64,000 nt of DNA from Antitrichia curtipendula (GCA_951230915.1 OX579634.1:18564725-18628724); one strand, 5' to 3'. Counted from the stretch's first letter, positions 10,901 to 23,313 are shown. Notes: a model not told the origin generated them from the letters alone. Numbers and translations are program-made.

Positions 10901-12544
10901 GCAAGCAATGAATGCTGGATTGTAATGTGTGACTGCTTGGTTCATATCGTGAATGCTTTGTCATTCGATCCGAAATCATAAGGTAGTCTTGTCGGTATAC
11001 ACCTATATATCTGGTTGGGGTCAGATTCATTAGACCCTGTATGAAATCATTTCTTTTGGGGTTGAATATCCTTTCATAATTCAATTTACAATTTTTGGGA
11101 TTTTATTTTACAAGATTTGGAGTGTTTTGTGACCTTTACTTAGGACTTCACCAAATCTTTTGTGATCTTTAGCGGTAAGGTCCTCCTGTACCAAAAGGGC
11201 TAATTAAGTTTCAATCACTTTCAATAAACAATCACTCTTTGAGGGGGAAAAACGACTAAGCTTAGTAAGCTTATGTATTCTATGAATTTTTTAAATTTAT
11301 AAAACAATCACCTTGGTATGTACATTATTTTTCATTTTTCATTTTTCATCAAGTTTTTTTTTAGGGTTACAAATTATTTTAATTGATGTTTTCTTTACTA
11401 TTCAATTATGCCACATTATAATTTTTGAAAAATTCATTATGTATCGTGTTTAATTATATTCTGAATTAATTTTTAACGGATCTAACCCAAACATAGGGTA
11501 ATTTAATGTAAAAATCAAAAGAAATTGGGGTTGAAATCAAGTACATTTGTAAGTATTAGAACTATATTGAATTACTTATGAATTTTCAAAATCATTGTGC
11601 TGCCATTTTCAAAACAAGCACAAGTCAATTCTAAAGAACTATTGTTGTAAGGACTAGCAATATAAGGTGAATGAACCCATTATGGACACAAATGAGAATA
11701 AGGCAATTGTGGAAAAACTACATTGTTGATGTAAATTTCAAGTTTGGAAATGTAATGTACATCACAATAACAATGTTGCCCACAATGGGTCAATTTTCCT
11801 CACTACCCCCTAAAGTACTTGGGAATAACAATCAATTTTTAGATATACTAAAATATATTATGTCCTTTACTTTGATGAAGTTTTGCTCTCACAAATAATA
11901 TTTGAAGTATAGTAAAAATAAACATAAGTGAATGACCTAAATTTAGAAAAATCTCTTGATCTTTGTCAAATTAATTAAGAAGCATTGTATTTTGATATTT
12001 TATATTTTAGAAATTTAATTTCATGATGATCATTTAAAAATTATGGTTTCATTTAGTGCAATTAAAAGAGATGGAATTGATGGCAAAATCATAAAAAAAT
12101 TGAATAGTATATTTTAACATGACATACAACAACTTGCTGTTTATACTTTTGTGGTTGTATTATCATCTTTTACAAATTGGAATTAGGGGTCTTCAAAAAT
12201 GTTGACTGGCATAATTCGTAATTGTTTCACCTTTTAACCATGGAATTAAACTTCAATTTATATCTTTATAGTGGCCATCATAAATTAGCAATAAATTTCA
12301 TATTTAAAAAAAATGAAATCAAATGTATATCATACTTTTTTCAAATCTTATGAAGGAAAATTATGGAAATTATTGTGTATATACAATGATTCAACATCAA
12401 GAAAATTGATATCAACAAAAAATGACCTCCAAAAATCTCAATATTTTATGTGAACATATAATTTTCTATTACAAAAATGTCAAATTGGAAACCATGGTGA
12501 AAATTCGTATTTTCAATACATGAGATAGCTTGACAATACAACCT
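10901..12544. other. AT-rich intergenic DNA
   Basis: No gene, RNA or clear repeat is visible. Confidence 0.5.
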
Positions 12545-12975
12545 AAAAATAATGAAATGAAAGTTATGAGGAATTTTACTTTGCAGATAGGTATGGATTC
12601 TCTGAATGCCATAGCAACCTGCAAACTAAAACTCCTCATAAATTTCATCTCATTAATTAAAATGGAATGATTCAAAACTTTCCATCTACATGCAAATCTA
12701 GAAAATTAATTTGAAATTTTTATTTCTTAATAATGTGGTTTTTAAAGAAGTTTTTTGAGCTGCCCAACTTGCCCACAAAGCAATGAAAGTTACATATTAT
12801 GCAATAACTTTTAAACCATGTAGTGAGAAGTTTTAAAAACTGTTTTGACTTAAAACTACTCCTTGGGTACATTTTGCATGAAATTTTCAAAGAAAAAAAA
12901 AAACTTTGTTTGTAGCGAGTTGCCCAAAATTGCTATGCTACCAAAAAACGATGCTTGACCTTTAGGGGTTAAACT
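12545..12975. repeat. Dispersed repeat, copy at 12.6-13.0 kb
   Basis: Second copy of the repeat at 1480-1860, in the same orientation, sharing AACTCCTCATAAATTTCATC, AATGGAATGATTCAAA, TTTTTAAAGAAGTTTTTTGA-like text and an ending CCTTTAGGGGTTAAAC. It has diverged from the first copy by substitutions and small indels throughout. Confidence 0.65.
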
Positions 12976-13264
12976 TGATTGAAACTCATTGTTAAGGCTA
13001 ATTTGTGAACAAAAGTTGTTGATTTTGACTCTTGGGTTTTATGTATAGTAATAATCTACTACTATCAAAAGTCACTAAAGAAGAAGTAATACCAAGAAGA
13101 TGCATTGCTTGCATCTTCTGGGCACATAGTCACATTGTATTAACATTTGCATTAATTTGTTTGTTTTTGATATGAATAACAATTGTTGATTTTAAAAAAA
13201 CTACCCCCGGCCCCTATTTGTAATTTTCAGGGGAGTCCTCAGATACAAACCATATGGGATATAT

Positions 13265-13445
13265 TGCTGAATCCGTATCCTTGAATCCGTATCTATATTC
13301 GTATCCCTGAATTCATATCTATATTTGTATCCGTATCCATCTATTGTATTTTATATTTGTATTCGTATTTTGTATGCATATTTATATTCGTACGTGAGTT
13401 ATGATAGTTATATCCGTATTTGTGTTTGTATTTGTATTTTGTATT
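13265..13445 (+). repeat. Degenerate short tandem repeat of TATYYGTATCC type
   Basis: The stretch is made of imperfect units such as GAATCCGTATC, TATATTCGTATCC, TATATTTGTATCCGTATC and TATTTGTATTCG, with a period of about 6-12 bp. No coding role is likely. The text just after it (GATCAACGG, then ATCAACGGCTCTGG) is echoed near 60313-60330 (GGGATCAACGGCTCTCG), so the satellite may be part of a dispersed element. Confidence 0.6.
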
Positions 13446-15836
13446 AAATTGGATCAACGGTGATCAAGAGGGGGGGGACAATTTTTTTTATAAAAAATCA
13501 ACGGCTCTGGATTTTTTACAAAAGGAGTGTGTGTGTTAATTGAACAAAAAAGGATCAGTGTTTGCATCTTTTTGGGACATAGAAGTATTAACATATAAGG
13601 TTTATACCAATTTATTAAAAAACTTTCAAATCACATCTGCATTTCAAATATTCATTTTTTAGTAATGATTTTGCAATAAATCCACAATTTATGCAATCTC
13701 GAATTAGTTAAATGTGGTCATTTTGTAAAGTAAGAATGATACAAAACTTTATAAAGTTCATCTTAAATGTCTTTTTTTGAATGCAAGTTATATGTGCTTG
13801 ACATCTTTCCAATCTTTTATTTATAAAATATTAAGATGGAGATTTGTATCACCAAAATATTCTTCACCTTAGACAAGAATCATTGAAATTTGCATTAAAG
13901 ATAATTCCAACTTTTGATGTTCAAAAGACAAGCTTCCTTCATCCAAAACATAAACTTCGAGGGACTAAGAAGTTAATATAACTATGGTATTTGTATTGTT
14001 GGTTTTATTATTTTGTTTGTATACAAAAATGGGGGTGTAGTTCTACTTATTTATATTTAGACCAGTGACCTAAAATCTACAAATATATTCAAACCTCCAA
14101 ATATATATTTAATTTATGCAAGTTCAAATGTTCACTACACCAAATACTCTCATTAGATTGCTTCACACTATTTTTCCATTACTTTACAATAATTTATATA
14201 ATCATTAAAATGAATTACAATATACTTTTGAATTTTTGTTATGTTCTTACATTGTAGATTTGGGAAAAGAATATTTCATCGTGTATATATATGTTAGATT
14301 GGGCAATCTAATGGGAGTTTCAATGTAGTACAAATCTTCCATGGGCTAAAATGATTTTAAATAAATAATGTGTTAGTTTCAATGCAATTTGTGTTAGTTT
14401 TAATACAAATTCAACACAAAATCATTTCAACCCATAGTTGTTTTTTTACTAATGATTGAAAGTTAAATATGTACACAATGTCATACTTTCAAAGTATAAT
14501 CCTATCAAACAAGGTTTGGTCCTTCTAAAAATGACACTTCTTGTGTCAATTTTTATAAATTTTAAATTTTAAATTTTAAGAAAACAATTAAAGAGATGAA
14601 GAAGCTCATCAAAGTTTAAATCTTTTGAAAGCTTCAATTGTGCAAATATAATTGCTTATAGACCACATTTATAATTTATCTAATTAAAAGTCATTTGAAA
14701 TTAAAAGTAACTTTGTAATTCAAAGTTGAATATGAAGATATTAAGGTAGAAAATCCACTTATTATTGTAAAAAGAAATGTAAATAAGAGGAGACTAAAAA
14801 TGGTCAAATGATTAAGAATACTCCATAAAATTGTTCCCAAAGGTCCAAAATTAAGGTAATTTTGATTTTCTAATGCAAATATCCACATTGTATAAAAATA
14901 TTTTTATTTTGTACCAAGTTTAATTGTTTTTTTTCTTTCATTACTTTCTAAAATATGAGCTTCACCAAATTTAAAGCACAATAAATTTATGGACAATTAG
15001 CTGTATTAAATCAACATCTTTTATACTGCCTTATACCTATATAATATAGATAATTGTTGATTAGTAACTCCAACATCTATGCTTCTTCCACATTCAATTC
15101 CATGTAAAATGTATGAGCAACACATTGCTAACTAGGTGAGTATTGAAGAACACTTTAGGCAATATTTAATGACAACGATTAGGCATCACTACCCTATTGT
15201 TATGATTATGGTCATTTTACATAGTTAGGTTTATTAGATTATTAATTTTTTTGCAATAAACAATCAATTGAAGGATATTTCCATTTCAATATGAGTTCAA
15301 AGTTTAGGTACACAATTAATTGAATGTTCTAATTTGAATATAATTTGAATTTGTACCACTCGACACATTCATTTGTGTTTGATCCCCACCTTTTGTTGTT
15401 TTGCAATGGTAGGTCATTTAAGAAGAAGCCAACTTGACATCGTTAAATTATATGCTAATATACCTTTGTTGTCATCCCCCCAATTCAAATAGATAAGCCA
15501 TGTCTTGTCATCATTCCAATCAAATTCAAATTGGAATAAAATTCAAATGCTTTCTAGCCACGGAATGACGCCAGGAATGTTCACAGTCCAATGAATGACT
15601 TTGCAAGCGATTGTGCAATAGAGAAGTTTTATTTTTCATCCACAAATTTTTTTGGAGGAAGAGGGGGTCAATAGTGCTATTATAATGTACTCTCTCTGTT
15701 CCCGAAATAAATCCACGGTTCCCAAACGTTCCTTGTCCCAAATTAAATTCAATGTTTTAATGGTTCAGAAAATGAAATGTTTGTGGCTTTCCATGATAAA
15801 CTTGAATCGTTGAAGGTGATCGAACAAGAATTGCTT
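13446..15836. other. AT-rich intergenic DNA
   Basis: More than 2 kb with no supported gene. Frames are short and full of Phe/Leu/Lys from AT-rich codons. Nothing recognisable. Confidence 0.5.
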
Positions 15837-16615
15837 AACCCCTAAGGGACCCATGACCATCAATTTTGAACCTCATTGCCCATCACTCAATTTGTTTCCA
15901 TTTTGCAACTAGATATGTATGAAAAAATTTATATTTATTTTTCAAAGATGAAAGTACATGTTTTCTTTACTTTGCAAAAACAATTAGATTTTTTTGTGGA
16001 ACATTTCTTTTTTTGAGAAATTTTTCAAGAAAAAGTGAAGAAAAATCATATTAAATAGAATATTATTTCAAAAAATCTGAAAATTTCATCATGAGTGTAT
16101 ATTACAATGACAAACATTATGGTGAAAACTCAATTTCCGTGTCATTCTATAATTAAAAACAATAGACATTGAAAATGCACCCAAAGTTCAAATTGCACTA
16201 AAATATTCAATATTAATTTTTTTTTCAAAATTCTAATTGGAGTAGAAACTAGATTAGTAGACCTTCATTTTGTTAGTTGGTCTCAAATTCAAAAAACATC
16301 ATTTTTGTAGAGAAATTTCAGATTTAGAGCAAGGAGCAACAACTTTTCAAAATACTCTAAAATAGCATATTTTGTGATCCGTTTTTTTTAATAACTTCTC
16401 ATTTACGTCAATACAAACACTGGCAAGACTTCAAACTCAATTGGATGCTCTTCATAACCCAACATGAAAGGTCACCAAGAAAAATGTGGATGAAAAAGTG
16501 CTTTGAACTCTTTCCACTTCACAGTGTTATAATCGAAACACCACAGAATTGAATTGGAATTGCCGAACTTGATTCGAATTGGAATTGCCAAAGTTGATCG
16601 GACCTGGAAGCGCTA
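15837..16615. other. AT-rich DNA opening with a repeat-end motif
   Basis: CTTAACCCCTAAGGGACCC at about 15836 resembles the left end of the TTAACCCCTAAAGG repeat family, but no matching right end follows in this stretch, so it is at best a broken copy. No gene is visible. Confidence 0.4.
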
Positions 16616-17027
16616 AGGTAGAAGGCTCTGAAAGCGAGCATCTAAGGGCTGGTCTGCCTTTTCCATGTGGTTTTTTGGATGGGATTATTTTTAGCTCATT
16701 TTTCAGACAAAGAAAAATAGATTTTGATTGTAACACAAGTTGTTTCGTATTTTTTGAAGCATTTTTGAATTACTTATGAATTTTCAAACGTGATGAGTCA
16801 TAGGTCCCTATTTATGACCCTAGGTCTTCCATAAATTGTTCACATGCAGTTTCTAGAGAGAAATGGAGAAAACAAAGAGAATGATTGGCTCTTGCAATAA
16901 ATAATATTTTTTTTACCAATCCATTCAATGACTACAGAAGGTCCATTTAAAGACCACCTTACGTCCATTTCATGTGAGTCTATATGGGCAGTTCTAAATG
17001 CCCGCTCGCTTTCAGAGCCTCTTACCT
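16616..17027. mobile_element. TA-flanked MITE, AGGTA family, copy 1
   Basis: The ends AGGTAGAAGGCTCTGAAAGC and (inverted) AGGTAAGAGGCTCTGAAAGC pair along about 24 bp. TA flanks both sides (16614-16615, 17028-17029). The TA target and short length (412 bp) fit a Stowaway/Tc1-mariner-type non-autonomous element. It has no coding frame. Relatives are at 17079-17405 and 43157-43458. Confidence 0.75.
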
Positions 17028-17078
17028 TACTATAATCGAACTGGAGTCAAGATATGATTAGAGGTTCTCAACGCACTA

Positions 17079-17405
17079 AGGTAACAGGTTCAGAAATCGT
17101 GCACCTAAGAGCTGAAACTGAATTTTGAACTGAAACTGAATTTTGGGAGGCGAAGCTTCTTGAAATAATTTTCAGTAAATTTTCCTTGAAAGACAAGTGG
17201 AATTGGCATTTAACCCAAGTCATTTCGTATTTTTTGGAGCTTTGTAGAATTAGTTATAAAATTTTGAAGTTGAAATAACATAAAGCTCTAAAATCACCCA
17301 CCTCCTAAAATGTACATTTTTTGTACATTGTTGAAGGCTATGAAAAAGCAACATGTACACATAGTGTACATTTGAGGATGTGGGCGATTCTAGAGTCTAT
17401 TACCT
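17079..17405. mobile_element. TA-flanked MITE, AGGTA family, copy 2
   Basis: The left end AGGTAACAGGTTCAGAAATC pairs imperfectly with the inverted right end AGGTAATAGACTCTAGAATC. TA flanks both sides (17077-17078, 17406-17407). Inside, GTACATTTTTTGTACATTG and ACACATAGTGTACATT form further inverted text. Only about 50 bp separate it from copy 1. Length is 327 bp; it is non-coding. Confidence 0.7.
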
Positions 17406-17492
17406 TAAAGTCACAGCCATGTTATGATCATAGCTTCTTGAAGAACTTTCACAAGGATTGATGTAAGTTCCATCACTTGTTGGAATTGCTCT

Positions 17493-18420
17493 TTACACAC
17501 CTAAAGGATCGTGGGGATAATTTGGATCTGGGTAGGTTCCTATTGTCTGAATTTGTAGTGATTGTTTTTGAAACTTTTTGAGGATATGCAATTTTGCAAG
17601 AGCTTCATGGATGTATAATTTTTATTTCAATCGGTGCTCAGGAGACAAAGTTATGACACAATAAGCCCAAAATGGAGGTTGGTGGGCAGCACAAAAAAAT
17701 CACAAAAAGTAAAAATAATTAAAAAAAAAATTATTCATAATTTTTTTTTATATTTTTGTCTACATTTGAGATTTGATTTGTTCTATTTGGACTAGTGATG
17801 AGAAAGTTATGGACAATCTTAGTTTTCAATTGGGCAATTCAAGCATCTTCTTGAAAAAATAACTTATAGGATTCATTTTTTTAATGCAATTTTTATAATT
17901 TTCCATAAACAATTATTAGATAGGATTGTATTTTTTTACTAGAACAATTTCACCATTGGGATTGTTGTATTTCAATTCCATCTTAGAGCTATTAATGATT
18001 TGTTTTTTTCCTTCAATCTTGAACCTACTTCTACTTAACAATTTCTTAATGAGTAAAAATTAAGTTCTTTTTTCTTGATTTCTTTTTTTAAGATTCTCAA
18101 TTCAACTGTTCAACATAAAAACTTAGAAAATCAAAATCAATAGTACAAAAATTTTAATTAGGAAGATTCAAAGCCAAAAAATCTAGTCAAACAAGGTGCA
18201 AAAAAACTTGTTTTTTTCACTTTGGATGCAAAATATCTTGCAATCTGTGCGGCTAAAGTTTTTGAAATTTCTTCCGTACATTCTTATACTAGTCTAATAT
18301 AACACCCTATGGTTAGATATGAAAAAAAGTAATTTTAAAAGTTTTTTGCTCTTTGCAATAGAAATGGTAGTTTTGAATGTTTTTGGATGAAAAAAAGGCC
18401 TCAATTCTTTAGGGGTCAAT
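17493..18420. mobile_element. Non-autonomous repeat bounded by CCTAAAGG-type ends, copy 1
   Basis: About 930 bp. It starts TTACACACCTAAAGGATCG and ends TTCTTTAGGGGTCAA, so the ends are inverted repeats of each other. It aligns along its length, in the same orientation, with 44067-44959: shared blocks include GAAACTTTTTGAGGAT, TTTTTATTTCAATCG, GTGATGAGAAAGTTATG, CTTAACAATTT and AAATCTAGT. No protein is encoded. It is probably a DNA-transposon derivative. Confidence 0.65.
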
Positions 18421-19692
18421 TAAATGAGCTTATAAAAAAACGTTGAGAAAATAGTGATCGAAGGAAATCACACATTTTGGTTGCAGAGACTTCATCGAGA
18501 AACACTGATAAGAACTCATCGAACTTGACTAACATGAGGTGATCAAAGTTGATTGATACCAACTTCTTAAAGTTGAATCACACAAACTCATTGGATTTGA
18601 ATTGAGAGGACCTCATTGAACTTCATTGCACCGGCAATGGTAGGAGAATGATCAAAATTAATTGCACTTGAGCTACTACCCAAACAGGAGAAAATTGACA
18701 ATTTGCTACTTGTTTTCAACATGGTCCACTTGACTTTTACCTTTGATACTTTCATGCCTATTGGGGTTCATTAGAAGCTACAATAACTATGCATTCTCCT
18801 ACAAATAGGAGCACTTTACGTGTTAATCTAGCCTATTCCATTAAACCACATATTCATGTAGGAACATAGGAAGTACTCTCCAATTTTGCCTTATTGAAAG
18901 ATTCTGAAAATGCAGGACATAGCTATTGCACACGGACGTAGGTCACCCTCACCAAGCAACACAATTTGTGTTAGGGTTGCTTTGATTTGAACTACGGGAG
19001 CAAGAATTTGTAGAATTATGTTGTATTATAGAAGGAAAGTTAGCAATTGTGCAAAACAACATTGAAACTAAAGTAGCGACACCCATAAGTGTGAATGTAC
19101 CCATGCTTGGATTGTAGAGTGTCCTCAAAGTGTGCATAAAAGTACCTTGAAACGTGTCTCCATTCTTAATTGTGGTTGGTGAACTCTGATTTTCTAAGTT
19201 TTGGGCACTAGAATCAAGTCAAATTTACTAGAGTGTGGTTCAGGGTGCCCTAGGGAGTTCTACTTTGAAAATTCGTAGAAATTAGATGCCTTATTCAATT
19301 AATTTTTTTAAATGAATGATTTTCAATTCCTAATATTGAAAAAATATTTTTTCTAGAAAAATTTGCTTAAATTGATGGTTATGGCGGAATGCAAAGTGAG
19401 GTTTAGTTAAAATCGAATTCATCTTCCTCCAATTTCTTGTAGACGACACTATTGCTCATGGAATTTGATTTCATGTTGGCTACAGTGAAGATGTAGCAAC
19501 GCCCATGATTCAAACTGCTCTATTTCAGTCTCGGCTTGGACTCCTTTCTGCATTCCAAGAGTGGAGAATTTGATTCTGTGCTCACTCTTGAGAAATACTT
19601 TCTCATCTGAATGATGAATCCTGCATTGCGCACAACTCCCACCGCGAGAGACTGAAAGAAATCAGCACCCGTTTACAGATTCTCCTTCCAAC
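18421..19692. other. Intergenic DNA
   Basis: No gene is supported. The sequence is AT-rich, becoming slightly GC-richer after 19430. Confidence 0.45.
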
Positions 19693-19837
19693 CAATATTT
19701 CGTTAAAATGGCGGTATTCTACAAACTTGGCACTTTCACATTTAGACCATGCGGTGTGAAATTTACATATATATGTGTCCTAAAAATGAATGGAAAAATA
19801 GCGTATGGGATGCTACCATTTTAATGAAATTTCCCAT
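19693..19837. mobile_element. Short MITE copy, TTAAAATGG family
   Basis: The left end ATTTCGTTAAAATGGCGG and the right end ACCATTTTAATGAAATTTCCC are inverted repeats matching the element at 5677-5997. Interior text ACTTGGCACTTTCACA also recurs in the copy at 25144-25303. It is a deleted version of about 145 bp with blurred outer boundaries. Confidence 0.6.
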
Positions 19838-19981
19838 TTCCTCATAAATGAGCTCTGAATAAACCTTCATGGTTACAGGAAACCTGCTCCACAAATCTCC
19901 ATGATAACCAATTCGGCTTTTCAGGGCTAGAATAAGCAAGAGAGAGAGAAACCCATTCGAGGGTGAAGACTTTACTCATAG

Positions 19982-20270
19982 AACGCCCGAAGGCAGAATA
20001 CACACCCGAAGGCAGAATACACACCCGAAGGCCGAGTACACACCCGAAGGCAGGTTGCACACCCAGGGCAGTGCGCCCGAAGGCAGAAGCGAGGAAGGAT
20101 CGCGCCCAGAGGCAAGGATGAAAGCAAGACAACAGAAAACACCCAGAGGCAAGAATGAAAAAGGAATAGACACCCGGAGGCAGGGCAGAAGCAATGAAAC
20201 AGACGTGATCAGGGAAAGCACCCGGGGGCATGGATGAAATAGAGGGCCATGCAGACACCGAAGGCAGGAT
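19982..20270. repeat. Minisatellite with CCCGAAGGC core
   Basis: Four close copies of a roughly 18-bp unit (ACACCCGAAGGCAGAAT) lie at 19982-20060. Increasingly diverged units with the core CCCGAAGGC, CCCAGAGGC, CCCGGAGGC or CCCGGGGGC follow at wider spacing up to about 20270. It adjoins the downstream end of the LINE-like fragment on the minus strand. Long open frames across it, including one of 245 codons, are products of the repeat. Confidence 0.7.
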
Positions 20271-20276
20271 TGAGGG

Positions 20277-21290
20277 CTAATCAGCAGTAAGATCACCGTA
20301 AATTGAATTGAAGGCGTCCTGAAGCGCGAGATCAATAACCTGCTCGTGAAGCTCTGTTGCGTCCTGATTTTCGTTGCCAATGTTGGAGCTGTGAGGGCCC
20401 TCCATACCCAGATCCCGCAGAATCTGATGGAGGATAGTATCAGCTTGTTGTGCGGCCGCCAGTCTCCTAACCTGCGTGGGGACCGGAGCTGCGCGTGTGA
20501 CGTGGCCGAGGCTGAGCTCTGGGTCGAGGCCAGCAATACTGCTGGAGGGCTCGCTGGGGTCGTCGAGACTGCCTGCCTCCCATGAGTTGTGTGGTGCTGC
20601 AAAGTTGATGACGTCCTCCGCGTGGCCCTCTTCAGTTGCAGCAACCGCTCTTCTAGGTGGGTAGTTACCATTCGAAGGCGTTGGGTCCAGAGGCGTTGGG
20701 CTGGCAGTTTCACTAATTGACAAGGACTGGGTCAGGTTGGATGGCAAGGTTGCGATCTGCTGCCGTGGGGTCGTCGTTGTAGTTCTTGTGGCTAAGTCGT
20801 GGGGTAGGTACACTGCGTCGGGAAGAAAGTTCCAAGTCGGTTTGTCCTGCATTGCACAAAAGGCTGAATTCGAGGTCCAGGTGGCATGGAATGTTGCAAT
20901 GCGTTGCGTTGCTGTAAGAGGAACCTTCCAAATATTCCTCCAGGAGGCTACTCCTATCTGTATCACCGTGCGCCAAGCGTTGTGTAGTGCAGTCCCCAAG
21001 TGAAAGGCTTCGTTCCGCATGACCGTATTGCAACGTTGACACCATATGTTGCGCAAGAGCAGACAACGGAGTAAATCCCAAGGAGTCTCTTCGGTCACCT
21101 AGCATGAACTACTAAAGGATCTAGTGATGAGCTCGGGCCTGGTGAGAAGTGCCCCGTCCAAGATGTCAGCTGGTTCGATCCGTAGCATGGGAAGGTTGTG
21201 CATTCTTCGGAGATCGTTGAACAGGTCCCATGCTCTACGAACTTGAGAGCAATCGATGAATAAGCAAGAGGGTGGGGTGCATGACATTGC
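20277..21290 (-). mobile_element. LINE-like remnant, zinc-binding C-terminal region
   Basis: Read on the minus strand, 21287-21110 encodes CSQVRRAWDLFNDLRR, and after a frame break near 21100 the frame 21098-20277 encodes TPWDLLRCLLLRNIWCQRCN and NAWRTVIQIGVASW. This pattern (Cys, then R..WDLF, then LL..IW..RN) is what the reverse-transcriptase zinc-binding domain downstream of plant LINE polymerases looks like. The following 170 residues are Ser/Thr/Pro-rich with no known domain. No reverse transcriptase precedes it, so it is a truncated copy. The composition is much richer in GC than its neighbourhood. A host gene of unknown family is a less likely reading of the 273-codon frame. Confidence 0.6.
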
Positions 21291-21324
21291 AATTAACTTG
21301 AGAATGAAACAACCCTCATCAGAA

Positions 21325-21530
21325 TGGCTTAATCCTTAAAGGACAAAGGGGTGACCTTGGAAATCATCCCTTTTCATTATCGTGTAAATCATTGGCCTAA
21401 GAAATAGCAAAAGCACTCATTGAAAGTCAAAGAACTAAAGAAGACCTACCCTTTTCACAACAAAATTACAAATATGAATAGTTGCACTTTTGTCCTGCTA
21501 GGTTGATTCTTTGTCATCCGAGGGCAGGGT
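21325..21530. repeat. Dispersed repeat similar to 4.14-4.38 kb
   Basis: Starts CTTAATCCTTAAAGGACAAA and shares GGAAATCATCCCTTTT, AGCACTCATTGAAAG, CCTTTTCACA and GAATAGTTGCACTTTTGTCC with the copy at 4140-4375. A fainter third copy follows at about 21690-21850 (CATTCATTAGAGGTTAAA). It is non-coding. Confidence 0.6.
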
Positions 21531-21906
21531 TGTTTTTTTGGCTTTGTGTCTACATATTGGTCTTCAAGTACAGGCTAATTTACGGAGGGAATTGTCATGA
21601 GAGGCCAATTTTGAATTTTGGGCCTGTTGAGAGTGAAATTTTGCTCAAAACTGAAACCTTGAGCAAGGGACCAATTCATTTGAACTAGGATGGATTGATC
21701 ACCATCAAAATTCTCCTTTTGAGGGTACTATGCAAATCATTTGTATGAAAAAATCGAAGAGCATTCATTAGAGGTTAAATTGCTGTACAAAATTCCAAAG
21801 ATGAACACATGCACTACTATCTTGCACAAAAGGACTCTCTATCATCCATCGGGCAATAAACATCTTATATGTCATTCAAGGGTTAAATTTCCTACACTTC
21901 CATCAC

Positions 21907-22152
21907 GATGGAGGCTAGGGAGGATTGACCCATGTATTACCCCGTCTTTTATCCTTGCAGAAAACATTGAAATTTTCTATTTGCTGTAGATGATAAAATT
22001 TGCAAATTCTGAATTCATCTTCGCAATCAGAGGCCCCAAATTAGCGAGGAGGCATGAAGAAATACAAAAATTATGTGGCACAAAATAGGGGGCAATTTGT
22101 ACATTTACCTTTTGATGGGGCAATACATGGGTCAATCCTCCCTGGCCCATCA
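21907..22152. mobile_element. Inverted-repeat element, MITE candidate
   Basis: CTAGGGAGGATTGACCCATG near 21914 and its inverted counterpart near 22120-22145 form arms of roughly 30-35 bp with two or three mismatches, separated by about 170 bp of AT-rich spacer. It has no coding role. No target duplication was recognised. Confidence 0.55.
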
Positions 22153-23313
22153 CGGATCCCACTTTGTTTTTCGCCCACATGGGCACAAAGATGCCGTTTG
22201 AATTTGTGTTGATCCGCCATTTCGGGCTGTCGGTATGCTCAAGTGGCCAACTTGAGTGAACAGAACTCATCAATTAATTATTAGGGTTTAGTTTGTAAGA
22301 GCATCGATCAAGTTCCTTCTGCTTCATTTGTGTGCGCGTGCTGCTGCAACACGACACTGGGAACTAATGGCGTGAAGTTCTGCAGCGTGCCGGACTGGGT
22401 GGTGAACTGCAGTGGTGGTTCTGGGATTCCGTTGCTGTGCGTCCAGAGATAGCGAGGCGTACCTTGTGAGTCCGTTAACTCTGTATCTTTTTTACTTCTG
22501 CTATAATGTTTGGGAAGCCGACTTCGCAACACATGTTTAATCACCAGACTTGCACAGAGCGCAGAGCTTCGGGGAAGCTAGCCTAGAAACGGCCGGAGTA
22601 GACTGAATGAAATCTCGAGTTACCCATCCTTCGTCGACATGCTAGCTTAGAAAGTCGTATGGAACTCGACAACCCCCAACTCCTTCAACGCGAAGTCGAT
22701 GAATAAGATAGTTTTGAGTATCTATGATAATTTCGAAAATGATATCTATATTGAAATCTACAATAATATCTAAATTGAGATTTTGAAATCGCAATTTTAT
22801 CCTAGTTAACGAGAAGGGCAACCTAATGAGAGTATTTGGTGTACCGAGGATATTATCCCTGCCCCCCAGACTTGCTGTTTTGTAGCGGAGGGTTTGATGA
22901 ATTGATGGATAGTTGCTGGTCGCTTTGCTGTCTATTTTGGAATCGCTTGGTCTCCAAGGTTCTTCCAGTTTTATGTGCAACTGTGGTTAAGACGTAGAGT
23001 TTGCATGCGAATCTGTAAGTTTTCCCTGCTGTGCATCTTGCATAATATCCCGTAGTAGATCCAGGAAGCTTATGATAGTAATGCTCATGTGGCACTGAGT
23101 GCAGCTTGTTTTCTGAGGTTGTGCGGGACAGTCTGGGAAGTCAACCACTGAAGAGTTTTAAGAGTTTACGATCATGGTAATGAAATAGAGTTTACCGCTT
23201 CATGATCCAATTAAGATGGTGAACTCCGTTTCGTTTCCTCCATAATAAACTCTTGAAACTCCCTTATGAACACGATTGAACACGATTGAAGAAACCTCGC
23301 AACGGAGAGGAGG
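22153..23313. other. Intergenic DNA upstream of the membrane-protein gene
   Basis: GC-richer than average. A plus-strand frame without a start codon, 22285-22452, encodes 55 residues with eight cysteines and could be an exon of something, but I cannot link it to other exons. Minus-strand frames at 22308-23095 overlap and look accidental. Confidence 0.35.

Noticed and set aside
19982..20060. CRISPR-like regular repeats
   Set aside because: The units are tandem without unique spacers and the context is a plant nuclear genome, so this is a minisatellite.
19976..20713. A 245-codon minus-strand frame
   Set aside because: It runs through the CCCGAAGGC minisatellite and overlaps the LINE-like frame in another phase. 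Its C-terminal part is a translation of the tandem repeat, not a protein domain.
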